A stretch of 64,000 nucleotides of DNA from Laguncularia racemosa (lineage: Eukaryota; Streptophyta; Magnoliopsida; Myrtales; Combretaceae), in NCBI GenBank assembly GCA_037954665.1, contig JBBMOL010000038.1:3224001-3288000 (forward strand). Direction: 5' to 3'. A model generated the notes under the pieces. The model did no database searches, was not told where the DNA came from, and was given only the letters and a program-made list of their open reading frames with translations. How positions within the stretch are numbered: position 1 is the stretch's first letter; every line of letters begins with the position of its first letter. Made by a program: the position numbers and the translations under genes. This document shows, in pieces, positions 34,581 to 46,581 of the stretch.

Positions 34581-37500
34581 ATGCTTCACAAGAGCTTTAA
34601 ACCGGCGAAGTGGTAAGTTTTCCATCGAAACTCGATCCAGTTTGTTACGTGTTGTTGCTCAGTTAGTGAAGTTGGTTGCGATGAATTTTTGAGTGAAATT
34701 GATGTTGATTTGGTGAATTTTTATTAATATATGCTTGATACATCATATATGTTGTTTTTATTATCACGTTTTGGTTGTTTATTCATAGAGGAAGTTAATT
34801 GCAATGTTTCTCGCTGTAATTTGAGGACTTTGATGTTGATTTGGTGATTGTTAATGAAAATATGCTCGTTAAATTTTGTTATTGTAAGTTACTTTGTAGT
34901 TATCGATTGATTCTGAATTTTCTTAGCTATCAATCAGCTTTTGGTTGCCAATTAGTTAAGGAAGTTGATTGTGATGTTTCTCAGTGAATTTTGGTGAAGG
35001 TGTTATTGATTTGGTGATTTTGATTTATTTTGCTTGATTCATGTTGTTCTTTAGGTATTTTGTAATTTTCGGTCACGGTTGCTTATTCTCTCAGCAATCA
35101 AATCATATTTTGGGCTATTGATTAGTTGGTGAAATTAAATTTAATATTCTTAGTGAACTTTTGAGGAAGTGTTCTTGATTTAGTGATTTTTTCTTGATTT
35201 TGCTCCATACAAGTTATTCATTAGTGTTTTTTTTTTTAATTTTTTTTTAATTTTTGTTATATGGTTAGTAAGTTAGTGAACTTGATTGGTCAAGATTTTT
35301 GTTGAGAATTCTTTAAGTGGATTGGTTGTTTATTTTTTTTGTTTGGTGATTTTTACTATATATATATATATATTTGAATCTTCTGATTGTTAATTAGGAA
35401 AGAATGTGAGTGTTGATGCTTATCGCAATTTTTTTTTTTTTTGAGGATTAAATTGCAGATTTAGTGGTTTTTCATTATTTTTGTTTTTTCCAGCAAAACT
35501 GCTTTAAAGCTAGCATCTTCGCGGACAAAGCTACTGAAGAATAAGAAAGATGCACAGGTGAAACAGTTAAAAAGAGATGTGGCTCAGTTGCTTGAGTCTG
35601 GTCAAGATCAGACTGCTAGAATTCGAGTGAGTTCAAAATTGATTGGTTTTTGATCTGATCGGCTGTTAAATATGCCTTCGGTCTATGGAGTATTAAACTG
35701 CTAATAGTTGGTAGGTTTTATTCACATGATATGGCGTTAGAAGAGCATGGTAGTCTATAGCTTAAATTTGGTAGTGGGTTCTTTTATTGGGATATTGGTA
35801 GGCTGTCCATGTTTTTGGTTTGAATATTTACATGTAGTATTTAGGTTTGTGGATGTATGGAATTGACATTCACTTGGAAAGATCATGTCTAATAATTTTA
35901 GGTTTATCATCCAAAGCATTCGTTATTGCAACTATTTTTCATTTGTTTTTGGTTAAAAATTTGTTTTGACATGATTTACTTTAGGGATTTCTGGTTTCAG
36001 AAATGAAATTTAAGTGAACTTTTCAAGCCAATTGTAAAGTTTAATTCCTACACTCTTAAATAAATATAGTTTTGGTCTAACTCCACCTAATAAAAGTGCT
36101 GAATTATATAGGACGTGCTATCAACATAGCTTCTTGTGGTAATTGGCAGTTACTTGTTGAGATGTGTGCTAATTTAGTTTTTTCCATCATGCTTTTTACA
36201 GGTTGAGCATGTAGTCAGGGAAGAGAAGATGATGGCAGCATATGATCTTATTGAGATATTCTGTGAACTTATTGCTTCACGCTTGCAAATTATTGAGTCA
36301 CAAAAGTATGGAGACATTCTAACTAAATATCTTTAATTTTTTTCCCTGCTCTGCAGTATGCATTCTGAAGGATCCTAGAATGTAGATCTATAACCTGAAT
36401 TTAGAGGACTTTTTGGTTTTTATATGTTCGTAAATGCAGTAATGTTGCATTATCATCAGAATCCGCCTCCTCCTTTTCATATCTACACATGTGGATTTCA
36501 TGGGAAGATTTCGCTTAACTGTCATATGATTTGCATTGCAGGAACTGCCCCATTGACTTGAAGGAGGCTGTTACAAGTGTGGTATTTGCATCCCCCAGAT
36601 GTGCGGATATTCCTGAACTCATGGATGTGCGGAAGCATTTCACGGCAAAATATGGAAAAGAATTTATAAATGCAGCTGTTGAACTTCGTCCAGACTGTGG
36701 GGTGAATCGAATGGTAAACTTACTGTTTTGCTGCTCCTCTTTGACATTTAATACTAAATTTGACAGTCAAAAGCCACATTGATTGGTGCTTTTTTATTTC
36801 TTGGGTTAAGTAAGTCTTATAGTGTGCTTGCTTCTGTGATCCTTTTAACAGTTGGTTGAGAAATTGTCTGCCGTAGCACCTGATGGTCCGACAAAAATGA
36901 AAATTTTGACTGCAATTGCAGAGGAGCATAACGTAAAATGGGAACCCAAGTCATTTGGAGAGAAAGATTCAAAGTATTCTGAAGATTTGCTGGTAGAAAT
37001 GAATATATTAACACTTCGGTTTGCTGCTCTCTATTAAATTGATAAGATTCCTAGTTTCACTAATTTATTCTTGTTTGCTAAATTATCTATTTGGTGATCT
37101 TTGCTTGAGCAGAATGGACCAAAAACTTTTGAGGATGCTAGTAAAATGCACGTGGGAGCCCCTAAAGGGCCTCCAAGTGTCAATGCCACTCCTCAAATGG
37201 AATGGAAGCAGAATGCTTCACCAGGATTCCAGGAGAACAACATAGGGTCATCATTTGGCTACCAGCACAGTACTCAAGCTCATCCTGGTGTTTCTACTGT
37301 TGCTCCTTCAGAATTGAAGCCCTCAGGTATGGAAGTATAGCTGGTTTTAGATAATTCTGGATTGCTATATTGATATGAATGCTTTAATGTTTTGTTTTAC
37401 TATCCAACAACTCATCTAAAAACTTTTTGTCCAGTTGATGAAAGAGAGCCAATGGATCGCAGGCGTGCATATTCTGGGGATATGAAAGATGGCTTTATGG

Positions 37501-40457
37501 GAAATCAGGACTGGAACATGGAATTCAGGGATGCTACCGCTGCTGCTCAGGCAGCAGCCGAATCTGCAGAGCGGGCAAGTATGGCAGCCAGAGCTGCTGC
37601 AGAACTTTCAAGTCGTGGAAGGAGTGGAGAGCAGTATGCCTCAGAACTGCAGAAGCCTTCCAGCTATGCATTTAGAGATGAATACCTTGAAAGATCTCGA
37701 GGATCAAGTTACCAATCTGAAGTTTTTGCTAGAGAACAAGCAGGTACTAACATTGAGAGAACTCATCGGATGCAAAATGAGCAAACTAATAACAATGAAC
37801 ATTATTACCACAAAGAAGCTGCTGAAAAGTTTCAGAGAGAAGGTCAAAAGGACATTAGTAAATCTAGTCAGTTTGGTTCGTCAAAATCGGGTATGGATTC
37901 TGTTGATGATGACCTCCTGTCAAGGTCTTCAGTCTATAGTCAAAATGATGAAAGGCATGTAGGACGTGTTGACCCATATTCTCATGATGAGGCTGCTGTT
38001 AGTGATTCGATAAGGAATTCCTTGAAGACTAGCATTCCTAGGATGCAGAGAAATCAAATTGATGCAAATAGGCAAGATGATGTTGAGGAAGTGACCGAAA
38101 ATTTTTACAGAGAGAGTCATAACTATACTCCTGAATTTAGCCAGTCTTATTCAATCAACTCAAATACAGATAGCAGTCATGTCAGGTCTTCGCTCAACTC
38201 TAGCCTACCACGGGGTGTACATTCTCAAAAGAACTCTTCTGGACCAGTGAACAACAGACATATTTTAGATGATGAAAATCTAAGTAGAAATTCCAGCAGA
38301 TTTGAAGCGGAATTTGTTCACGAAATCCCACATGATGTGCACTATGAGAACAGTAATGATCGGGAAGGAACGAGTTACAGAAAACATTCAACACATGTTT
38401 CCTCTCACTTGCAGACCTCATTTTCACGTTCTTCCAGTGATAGACAGGACGTCTGGAATTTAAATAACGATTTTGAAGATGATGTCACTGAGAACCCATT
38501 TGCTAGCCTTGATGAAGGAAAATCCCACAAAGATACTGGAGCGGCTTATGGAGGTAGTGCTGTACACTATGATAATTATGGAGACGATGGCAGCTATTCA
38601 TTTGATTTGGACAAGGGACCAGAATCTTCCTTTGATTATCCATCAGCCAGTGGAGGTTCACTTAGTCACACATTTTCAGACAACCACACACCAATTCCTT
38701 GGGGCATTGCTGCTGATCCAATCCAAAAGATTACTTCCCAGTCACCATTTTTCGCAGAGCAACACTCTCCGAAGGTTTCTCAAAGTGTGGCTGGTTCTGG
38801 ATTCCATGAGGAGCCCGGTGAGTTGCCTCCTCCGAGTTTTGATAAAGGACCCTGTTTTGATAAAGAAGTGGAACCAGAAGACTTCAGTGGCAATGATGAA
38901 AATGATTCTAGTACTGGATCTCCTAAGAAATATGTTTATGCAGGCATGGTTTCAAGTCCAAAACAGTCCTCATTTACTATGAATAGTAAAAATTGTCACT
39001 CTTTTGATGATTTACACGACGAAGAGAGTCATCAGGGAGGTCACCATTTGGAATCTTCCTTCATTCCTGAAATTGAAGACAACAAGTTTGAAGTACAATT
39101 ACCTGATTCTTCAGATGACAGTGGTTCAAAGTTGAGCTTTGGAAAGTTAACTGGTGGGCTTAGAAATAAAGGCTACAAGCGCCCACCATATGTTCGGAGC
39201 TCAATGGAAGAAGCTTCTTCACCTGAAGAAGCTGAAAAAGATTCTCCGAAAAAATCATCAGTTTCATCCCCACTCAAGGTATCGGTGGATTCTATTAGTC
39301 ATGTTGATCCTCATAGCAAGGACAAAGGCACCGAATTTAGGAAAAGACCAGTTACAAGGCTGTCAGCATCTGGAACAAATGTTGGCCAAGATGGCATCTC
39401 TTTAGAAGATAGTTCTGCAAGACTAACTTCTCATGACTTTCTAGGTTCTTCCACTCTGAAATCAAGCCCTGAAATGATTAAAAGATCAAGCTCCAGGGAA
39501 TCAATTGCATCGACCAACTCAATGCAAAGTAACACTGACAATGATTTACAGACACAGGTTTCTTCAGGGAAAACTCATTTTGCCCCTGGACTTTCTCGAA
39601 GGACAAAACCTGCTCCTCCCAACACTGTTAGAGTCAAGTCAACATTTGCCCCTGACGAATCAGCACCCCAAGAAAATAGGTCTGGTAGAGCAGCCTCTTT
39701 GAGGAGTTCCTATCAGGAGTCCACATTTACCTCAGAGAAACCAGAAAACTTGATCCACGGATCAGATGTGAAATCTTCCCCAAGGAGCTCCTATTTTTCT
39801 GAAAGCTCTGTGAAGCCCAAGTCAGGAACAAAAGCTGCTGCTTCTAGTAGCCATATAGCAAGTTCCAGTTCGAAGTCAAAATTCGTCCATGAGGAATTCC
39901 AAACGCAAGAACTTGATGAAGATATAAAATACTCGTGGAGAAGCTCTTATGCAACTGACACTTCCATGAAGTCTCAGTCGGGAACAAGAACAGCTGCCCT
40001 AAGTTCTGATAGGCTTGGTTCTAAACAGACGAGGTTAAGATATGCATCTGAGGAGTCACAAACTGAACGTGATGGCAGTGTGAAGTCCTCGGTAAGGAGC
40101 TCCTATGCTAGTGGATCTTCGATGGAGTCTCAGTCCGAAACTGACCAGTCAGACTATCAGAGAACTGCTGGAGGGTATAGATTGCCAAAAGAAGCAACGA
40201 ATTGGCCTACAGCAAAGCCCACTGGGTCATCACCTGGGGGAAGCTTGAGGTCCAGACCAGAAGAAAAGCGTTCACCTTCCCTAGAAAAGACTTCAGGTAC
40301 ATCAGCTGCACCTGAAAGCTTGAAATCTGCAGGATCGAGTGCTGATACTGATTCAAGGGAGAACTCCTTCAAGAAAGCTAGTCATGTCCATCCAAAGCTG
40401 CCTGACTATGACACATTTGCTGCCACATTGCACGCATTTCGAGCAAATCGTGAGTAA
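34581..40457 (+). CDS. ISTL: IST1-like protein, regulator of Vps4 in the MVB/ESCRT pathway (7 coding exons)
   Basis: Exons: 34581-34612, 35494-35626, 36202-36305, 36542-36713, 36852-36992, 37113-37326 and 37435-40457. All introns are GT..AG, the phases agree, and the sum is 3819 nt (1272 aa and a stop). Residues 1 to about 165 are the IST1 domain: MLHKSFKPAKCKTALKLA, RDVAQLLESGQ, IRVEHVVREEKMMAAYDLI, ESQKNCPIDLKEAV, FASPRCADIPEL and ELRPDCGVNRM. IST1 proteins bind CHMP1-type ESCRT-III and Vps4/LIP5 and act on multivesicular bodies. After an AEEHNVKWEP segment comes a Ser-rich, charged, probably disordered tail. The tail holds an Ala-rich helix-like stretch (AAAQAAAESAERASMAARA), three 51-52-aa repeats (about residues 1048-1165) and a closing HVHPKLPDYDTF motif. 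Plant IST1-like proteins with long tails are known. The start gives the conserved N terminus. The last exon opens at 37435, so the MFYYPT.. start at 37392 is intron-derived. Confidence 0.95.
34661..35330 (+). repeat. Degenerate tandem repeat in intron 1 of the IST1-like gene
   Basis: A unit of the form TTAGTGAAGTTGATTGCGAT..TTTCTCAGTGAATTTTGAG..GTTGATTTGGTGATTTT..TGCTTGAT occurs about five times, beginning near 34661, 34785, 34951, 35121 and 35267. The spacing is about 124-170 bp. The copies are diverged but keep the same order of words. It is intronic, T-rich and non-coding. Confidence 0.65.
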
Positions 40458-40700
40458 TCTTGGGAGCTTCTAGTAATTTTGTGCGTCAGCGTTCTTATTT
40501 ATTGTGTGCGTGGTCTTGATTTGATTCCTTATACCATAACAAAATAAACGTTGAATAGGAAGAGGCATACTTATATTGTAATTTGCCTGTTCTACTGAGT
40601 AAATAATTTTGCAAACGTTCATTTATTGGTTTATTGTTTCATGCAAAGGGAATATATGCAAACTGTCCAGTGTCTTGTATTAATGAAATAACTTAGATAT
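40458..40700 (+). other. 3' UTR of the IST1-like gene
   Basis: AT-rich sequence after the TAA. AAAATAAACG (about 40541) and ATTAATGAAATAAC (about 40679) are possible polyadenylation signals. The end is not determined. Confidence 0.4.
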
Positions 40701-42229
40701 CTTTGGCCGTATGTTTGTTCTTATTTAAATTTTGTCCTCCTGCAAAGTTATATACATAACTGTAACCAATCATGTAATCAGATTAAGCGGTAATCTGTTG
40801 AGTGAGCCCTCAACCTCTAGTCAGGCGTTCTGGTGGTGCAATAACATCAAGAGGTTCAGCGATCACCGCCAACCAACTCGACTCTCCATTGAATTGTTTG
40901 TGTTCTTTTAAAATTTTGGATTAGGATAAAACTAAATTCTGTGCAAAATCAATCATTAACTTTTGTTGCTATTTCATTTAAATATTTAAGTTCTACAGTT
41001 TTTGTTCGATTAACTTTTAACTTTTTAAACTTGAGTTGACTGTCCTCCATCAAATATTTCCTTAACATCTAAGATCGTGCTTACTTTTAGTTTAAATCTT
41101 AGAAAATGGAATAGCTATTTACAATTGAATTAACACTCCATCGCACCTGACAGATTTAGCAAAGGTGAACTGCCATTAACTCAAAACCTTAGATCCTAGA
41201 TGATCGTAGCGAAATTTAAACAGAATAATTCAGAAATCTGGGTTTCTTTTTTAAGTTCTCAAAATAATTGGTTGGCTGGTCTGGAAAAATAGAGGATTCT
41301 TACAGATATTTTAGAAGTTTAAAGGACTTAGAGAAATGATAATAATAATAATAATAAAAGATAAAGGATTCATTCTATTTATCCTTTAGAATAATAGAAA
41401 TTTATCATTACTAGTAATTTGATTTGAATAAAATCAGCACTTCAAATTATAACATCCATTCCACGTGATCTATAAAGAATTAATTGATACCCATAACAGC
41501 TTAAGGGCAGTCCCAAGATGATTATTCAGAAAACTGGCGAAGTGACTTGATAAACTATGGCAAATTGTCTCAACTAAACAAAATGGTTATCTACATTATA
41601 AGTTTTCAGTATTTGCGAAAAAAAATAATTAAATCTTCTACGTAATAACCACATTATTTGCATTCTTCATACTTATGGTAAAATTTAATCAAGTCATTTA
41701 TATTTTCTATTTTTTTCCTCAATCATTTGTGTTTTTATTGTGTTATTTTAAATCCTTTATATTTATATTACTATACTATATAATTAGTCTTCTATACATT
41801 ATAGGAAATACTTAAAAGTTATAGCCAACAAAATGTAGACAACATGCCAAGGAAACCACCAATCTTCACCAGGGATGTGGATGTGTCAAGCTGAATTGTG
41901 ATGGGGCTTGTAAGTAAGAGACCGCATTCGCCGGAACAATGAGAATTAAAATAAAAGTGAGAATTTTATAAAATATGAGGATAATGAATCATTTCGTGAC
42001 AGAATATAAATATTCTATGTAATTTAGTACTCTTCCCTTTTTGCCATTTTGCAGCAACAAACTAAATACTCTCTGGAGATCCTTAAAGGCGATTAAGAGG
42101 ATTACATAAGGCGAGGATTTCAATGATGGAATTAGTATTCATAATTATGGAGTTGAGGATTTATGCAAATAATATGTTATGATAGATATGGATCAAGGAA
42201 TGGGGCAGCATGAGCAAGGAGATTCAGTG
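40701..42229. other. Intergenic region with a scrap of LINE RNase H
   Basis: There is an (AAT)n run near 41338-41358. At 41885-41917 the frame VKLNCDGACK followed by a stop matches the first strand of an RVT_3 RNase H domain, like that at 29473. No more of that element is readable. Nothing else is recognised. Confidence 0.45.
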
Positions 42230-43615
42230 ATTAAGGAATTTGAATCAAGGATTTGATAAGTAAGTATACTAATTTGTATAATTTGATTAGAAATTACAAA
42301 TTTTAAGATTCAATTAGGCCTACGATAAAGGAATTCTGAATTTGGAATAGTTTAGAAAAGAGGAATTAGGGTTCGTGAAGAACAGTGTGGTACACGGTTA
42401 AGTACATACTCATGTACTTACTTGTATTGAAACACGTATCGTGTATAGAAAGGCACACGGCTGAAGTACACATCTATGCACTTAGGTGTGTCAAATTATG
42501 GAAATCCATAGAAAGGTACATGACCAACTATACGATTGTGTATCTGGGCATTTCGTAATGACAAAATCTATAGAAAGATGCATGGCTACTCTACACGACT
42601 ATGTATCTAGGCGTGCAAAAAATGCAAAACACACAGAAAGATACACCACCACTATATACGACCGTGTATCCAACCGTGCCAAAGTACATGGCTTAAAGCA
42701 CGACTACATACTTAGAAATATTTTGTTTATTAATTTAATTTATATTTATTTGAACTTTCGTGCAACCAAAACACTTAGTGTAACCCTAGTAACTCCAGTA
42801 ATGTGAGAAAAGGAATCATATAATGGTTAAGTGAAGAGAATTAAGAAACTTAGATTATTCTTATATTAGTACTGAGAAGGAATCGCTGGTGTTTTGACAT
42901 ATTATAAACTAGCTTTAAGTTTAGCACCAAAAGTGCATAAGACTAAGACTTTAGGTACGTGTAATTTTATTTGTTTTCTTGTACTTGTTAAGTTAGTATC
43001 AACTTGGATTAAGTTGATGACTAGTTTAAGTGGTTTAGTGCTTATTGATTGTGCTTAGCTCAGCCTAGGGGCCTGTAGTGCTAGATCCTTAGGGAACACC
43101 CCAATAATCATTGCATGACACTCTCCCTAGTGGAGTTGTGCTTAGAAATGATCTCGGTTGGTTTAAGGTTTAAGGACTCATGGGTATTGGGGCCCATAGT
43201 GACAGTTCCTATACCGTATTAAGTTTCAAGAATGTTTAAGGTTAAGGACTCATGAGTGTTGGGGTTAGTAATAACAATTCCTAACACTAGGTTAAGGATT
43301 AAGCTTTTGAGTGTGTTTGATGAGGTCATGAGTATCTCATTGTTGTTATGTGGATTTAAGTAAAACATGAACTTATTGATTGATGTTTAAAATCTGCATA
43401 TATGTATGTGATTTAAGTTCTTGCTTATTCATGTGTGTGTGTTTGTTGTTATATGTACTAGGTGTTAGTTCACTCCTTGGGGATTTTTTTTTTTTTAAAG
43501 CAAGCATAGAGGGAAATGTTAACCATGAAGAGGACCTAGGAGTGAATGTATCAAAGAGGGAGGAAGAAGATTCGTGTTATTATTATGGCAATTGTAGAGG
43601 GCTAAATTTAATTTG
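42230..43615 (+). mobile_element. Left part of an older gypsy-like LTR interrupted by the Tat element
   Basis: It has the same order of features as the minus-strand LTR at 12825-14500: a GTACATACTCATGTACTTA / GCACTTAGGTGTGTCAA stretch, then a TGCTTAGCTCAGCCTAGGGG..TAGTGCTAGATCC block and repeated GACAGTTCCTA. It stops at the Tat 5' LTR at 43616. The piece 59170-59468, ending GGTGTTACA, may be its right part. The left end is approximate. Confidence 0.45.
42440..42700 (+). repeat. 61-64-bp tandem repeat in the gypsy-like LTR, about 4 copies
   Basis: The word TATAGAAAGG (or CACAGAAAGA) recurs at about 42444, 42508, 42570 and 42631. Each is followed by CATGGC/CATGACC and TACACGAC..TGTGTATC. The period and the CACGACCGTGTATC-type word recall the 64-bp repeat in the copia LTR at 276-470. 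The frame at 42486-42806 comes from this repeat. Confidence 0.7.
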
Positions 43616-44174
43616 TGGGCTTTTATCCTGATATTTTAATGGATTTTACTCTTTGAGTGGAAGTGATAGGGCCTAAAGAATAAAGTCCATGTTTTGGCAT
43701 GATCATGAGAGATTTAGTATGGTGGGCTTAGAGTAGGGCCCATTAGATTGGCTGGTCTGATCCAGCCTTTCTCAATAAAGTTTACACATTAAAGGTCACT
43801 AATGGGCTTAAACCCATGAAAAGCCCATATGCAGGCTCATTCAATTAGAACCGTTGATTGTCATTACCATATGACGGATGAAAATTATAGCAAAATCCTA
43901 TAAATATCCCATGCCTCCTCATCAAAAGGGACTCTTCTTTGGAAAAATGCCGTTACTCTGCCAGATTTTCCTCAGAAGATCAAAACCATGATATTCTCAT
44001 AGAGCACTCACCTGTCTCCATAGCATTGAGCCTCATTTGAGACTACCTACTCCTCTTCCCCATCTCATTTACCTTCTAATCATCTTCGTATGCGTTGCTT
44101 TTCTTGTTAGGCTACGTGTAGCGCGTTCCCACGTAGCAAGCATATAACCCCGTACTTATGCTAACATCCCTACA
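43616..44174 (+). mobile_element. Tat 5' LTR
   Basis: Begins TGGGCTTTTATCC and pairs with 58640-59169. Shared blocks include AGCCTTTCTCAATAA, CATGAAAAGCCCATATG, CCATGCCTCCTCAT, GGGACTCTTCTTTGGAAAAA and TCAGAAGATCAAAACCA. The stretch TATAAATATCCCATGCC (about 43899) looks like the TATA region. The end at ..CCCTACA is placed just before the primer site and is approximate by a few bases. It has about 30 bp (around 43730-43765) missing from the 3' LTR. Confidence 0.85.
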
Positions 44175-44183
44175 TTTATTTAG

Positions 44184-44200
44184 TAACTTCACTGGGGAAC
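44184..44200 (+). other. Primer binding site of the Tat element (degenerate)
   Basis: TAACTTCACTGGGGAAC follows the LTR after a short T-rich spacer. It is a decayed form of the GGC(A/G)ACTCC(G/A)CTGGGGA site seen intact at 61309. That site is complementary to a tRNA 3' end, probably tRNA-Arg as in Ogre elements (from memory). Confidence 0.65.
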
Positions 44201-44215
44201 GCGAAAGTTGACAAT

Positions 44216-45844
44216 ATGGCACCTCCAAGGAGAAGGATACCCAACTCTACTGACGGAAACAATTAAGAACTAGACACCAATGAAATTATTGAACAAGTCA
44301 CACTTGCCTTTGGTGATGCAAACCAAGGAAATATTACACCAGAGGGTGCACCTGATAACACCCAAGTCATGCAAGCGATTTAGGAGAACAATAGGAAGAT
44401 GCATCTCTTTATTACTATGATGACTCAATTTATGCTTGCTATGGTTGTTGTTGCTAATGCACATTAAGGTACGACCTTGCTAAATCCTGTACATGCTTCA
44501 TCGCAACACGCTCTTCAGGTACCTTAGCAAATTAACCCTCTTGTTGTCAATGAATAAGTTGCAATTGAAGAGCAAGCTCCAACTCAAGAACTTGCACTTG
44601 CATAACACCAGACTACTGTGGTGAGGGAGACATGGATTCAAATAAGGGGCTCTTCATGTTCACACAATACTCCATATGTTACTATTGCTAAGCATGTGAA
44701 TTATCCTAACCTTGTCCTTGCCACACTAGTAGAGCTTAGTAGAGCTTAGAGCCTCTGTTCCAAGAGGTTCATTTGTTATTAAGGAAGACTTGGATGTATA
44801 TTTGAGAGAGATACAAGTTAAGTCCACTACAGGGGTTTTAGAATCGAAGCTCCCTTATTATCAGTGTATTATTATGAAACCTTATCTAAAGAACTATGTG
44901 AGTCCTAAGTTCATGCTCTTTAATGGCGAGAAGGGAAGTGCCAAGGAACATTTACTCAAGTTTATTAAGATGCTGGAAATCTATGGATTGGACGATGACT
45001 TGAAACTTAAGAAATTCTCTAAGTCTCTTATGAAGAAGGCATATACATGGTATGTTAATCTTCCTCCAAGGTTAGTAGACTCATGGAGGAACATGTGTAA
45101 GATGTTCTTGGAAAATTTTTTCTCAACTAAAGAAATGATGACCCTTACCAATATGGGAAGAATTCGTCAAAAGTTGAGGGAAGACCTCATGGACTACATT
45201 GAACAGTTTAGAGAGAGCTCTCTTGATATTCATGATATTTGTGATGAAAGGGAGTTGATAAAGATTTGCATACAAGGAACGTTTATTGAGTATGTCGTTC
45301 ATTTGGAAAATTTGTCTTTGGTTTCGTTTGTAGCATTGGTTGAAAATGCACAATGAACCAATAACTCGAGTGAGACAAAGGGGTGAACATACAAGGTTCA
45401 ATAAATGAGGGCCATTTGTAAATTCCATTCAAGGTAGGAAAGAAGCCTAGAGTGGAGAAATCCAAGTTTGAAAGTTTAGCATACCCATGCCCAATGGGTA
45501 AGGTACATGCAATGCTTGACATATGGTTGCGGGACAAAAATATCAGGCTCCTAAGAGTTGAGTGTTTTCCTATCCTTATAGAGAGGAATGATCTAAAGTT
45601 CTATAGATTTCATAGAATTATGGGTCATTTTACTAAGGATTGTTTTACTTTGAAGAAGATATTTAATAAGAGGATACGAACTAGGAAGCTTATCATCGAA
45701 GATAACAATATTCGTAACAATCCTTTTCTACCCTATAAAAATCAGCATGGGGTAGTGAATGCTATCACTCATGGCCCTACTAGTATGGAAACAAATGATG
45801 AGCCACTTGCTGAGGCAAGTAAGGAAAAGGGAAAGAAGGTTTAA
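44216..45844 (+). pseudogene. Tat gag (capsid and zinc knuckle), broken
   Basis: Starts at the ATG 44216 (MAPPRRR) with several stops in the first 500 bp. The long frame 44790-45356 holds the retrotransposon gag domain: YTWYVNLPP, SWRNMCKMF and a DYIEQFRESS-like stretch, typical of PF03732. After a frameshift, 45452-45844 carries a knuckle-like HRIMGHFTKDCFTLK with the first Cys pair lost (FYRFHR in place of C..CH). The region cannot yield an intact Gag. Confidence 0.8.
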
Positions 45845-46011
45845 GTCGAAGAGAATGAGTGTTCTCCTACTATTGTCGTGCTTATGAAAACATCAAGCTT
45901 TAGAAATTTCTTTAACCTTCTCGGGTTTGATGAGAAAACCAAGCTTGCAACAGCTATTGCACTCACACAGATCTTAGAAGATCAAATGCGGAGTATAGTG
46001 CGGCATAACCT

Positions 46012-46581
46012 ATGAGAAGAATGGCTCATGTGCATAAAAATGCAATTTTATTCACTGATGTTGACGTACATGTTAAGAGTTTGAGTCATAATCATTCTCT
46101 GTACATCAAAGGTACACTTAATGGCTATTCATTGAAGGGAACATTCATTGACACTGGTTCTTTAAATATCATGTTGATGTCCACCTTCCAAGCTGCTAGA
46201 ATTAATATTCGATGACTCGTGAGACAACCTATCTCGATGAATGGCTTCAAGAATTCTCTTACAAAGGCATTGGGATAGATTAATGTAGATCTCAAGGTTA
46301 ACCTTATCGATGGTTTTGTTATTTTCTACGTGATTGATGCGCTTATATCCTACTACTTGCTTGTGGGAAGAAAATTGCTACATGGTCACAATTTGATTCC
46401 CTTAGCATTGCATCAATGTATTAATGCCCATTGGAAAGGGAAGGATGTGTTTATCTTTGTTACTAAGAATCCTTTTGAGAATGACGAATCGTATTTCATA
46501 GAGTCAACCTTCTTTGATGAGTTTGCTGAAGAAGGGGAGACGACTATTGCAAGGCTTATTGGCATTCCATTTCCTATGTAG
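46012..46581 (+). pseudogene. Tat aspartic protease region
   Basis: The frame 46012-46215 contains IKGTLNGYSLKGTFIDTGS, where DTG is the active-site triad of retroviral-type aspartic proteases. It is followed after a stop by 46330-46581, which continues the fold (VIDALISYYLLVGRKLLH). Both pieces are in an order and spacing fitting one PR domain. Confidence 0.7.

Noticed and set aside
36531..37340. Short frames over IST1 exons 4-6, read as separate genes
   Set aside because: They extend into introns. The exon parts join in phase into the IST1 domain.
37489..39702. Several frames overlapping the last IST1-like exon (37489-37962, 38473-38982, 39154-39405 and others)
   Set aside because: These are out-of-frame shadows of the 3-kb exon without family features.
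44270..45537. Minus-strand frames opposite Tat gag (44270-44464, 45123-45428, 45283-45537)
   Set aside because: They overlap the recognised gag frame and have no domains of their own.
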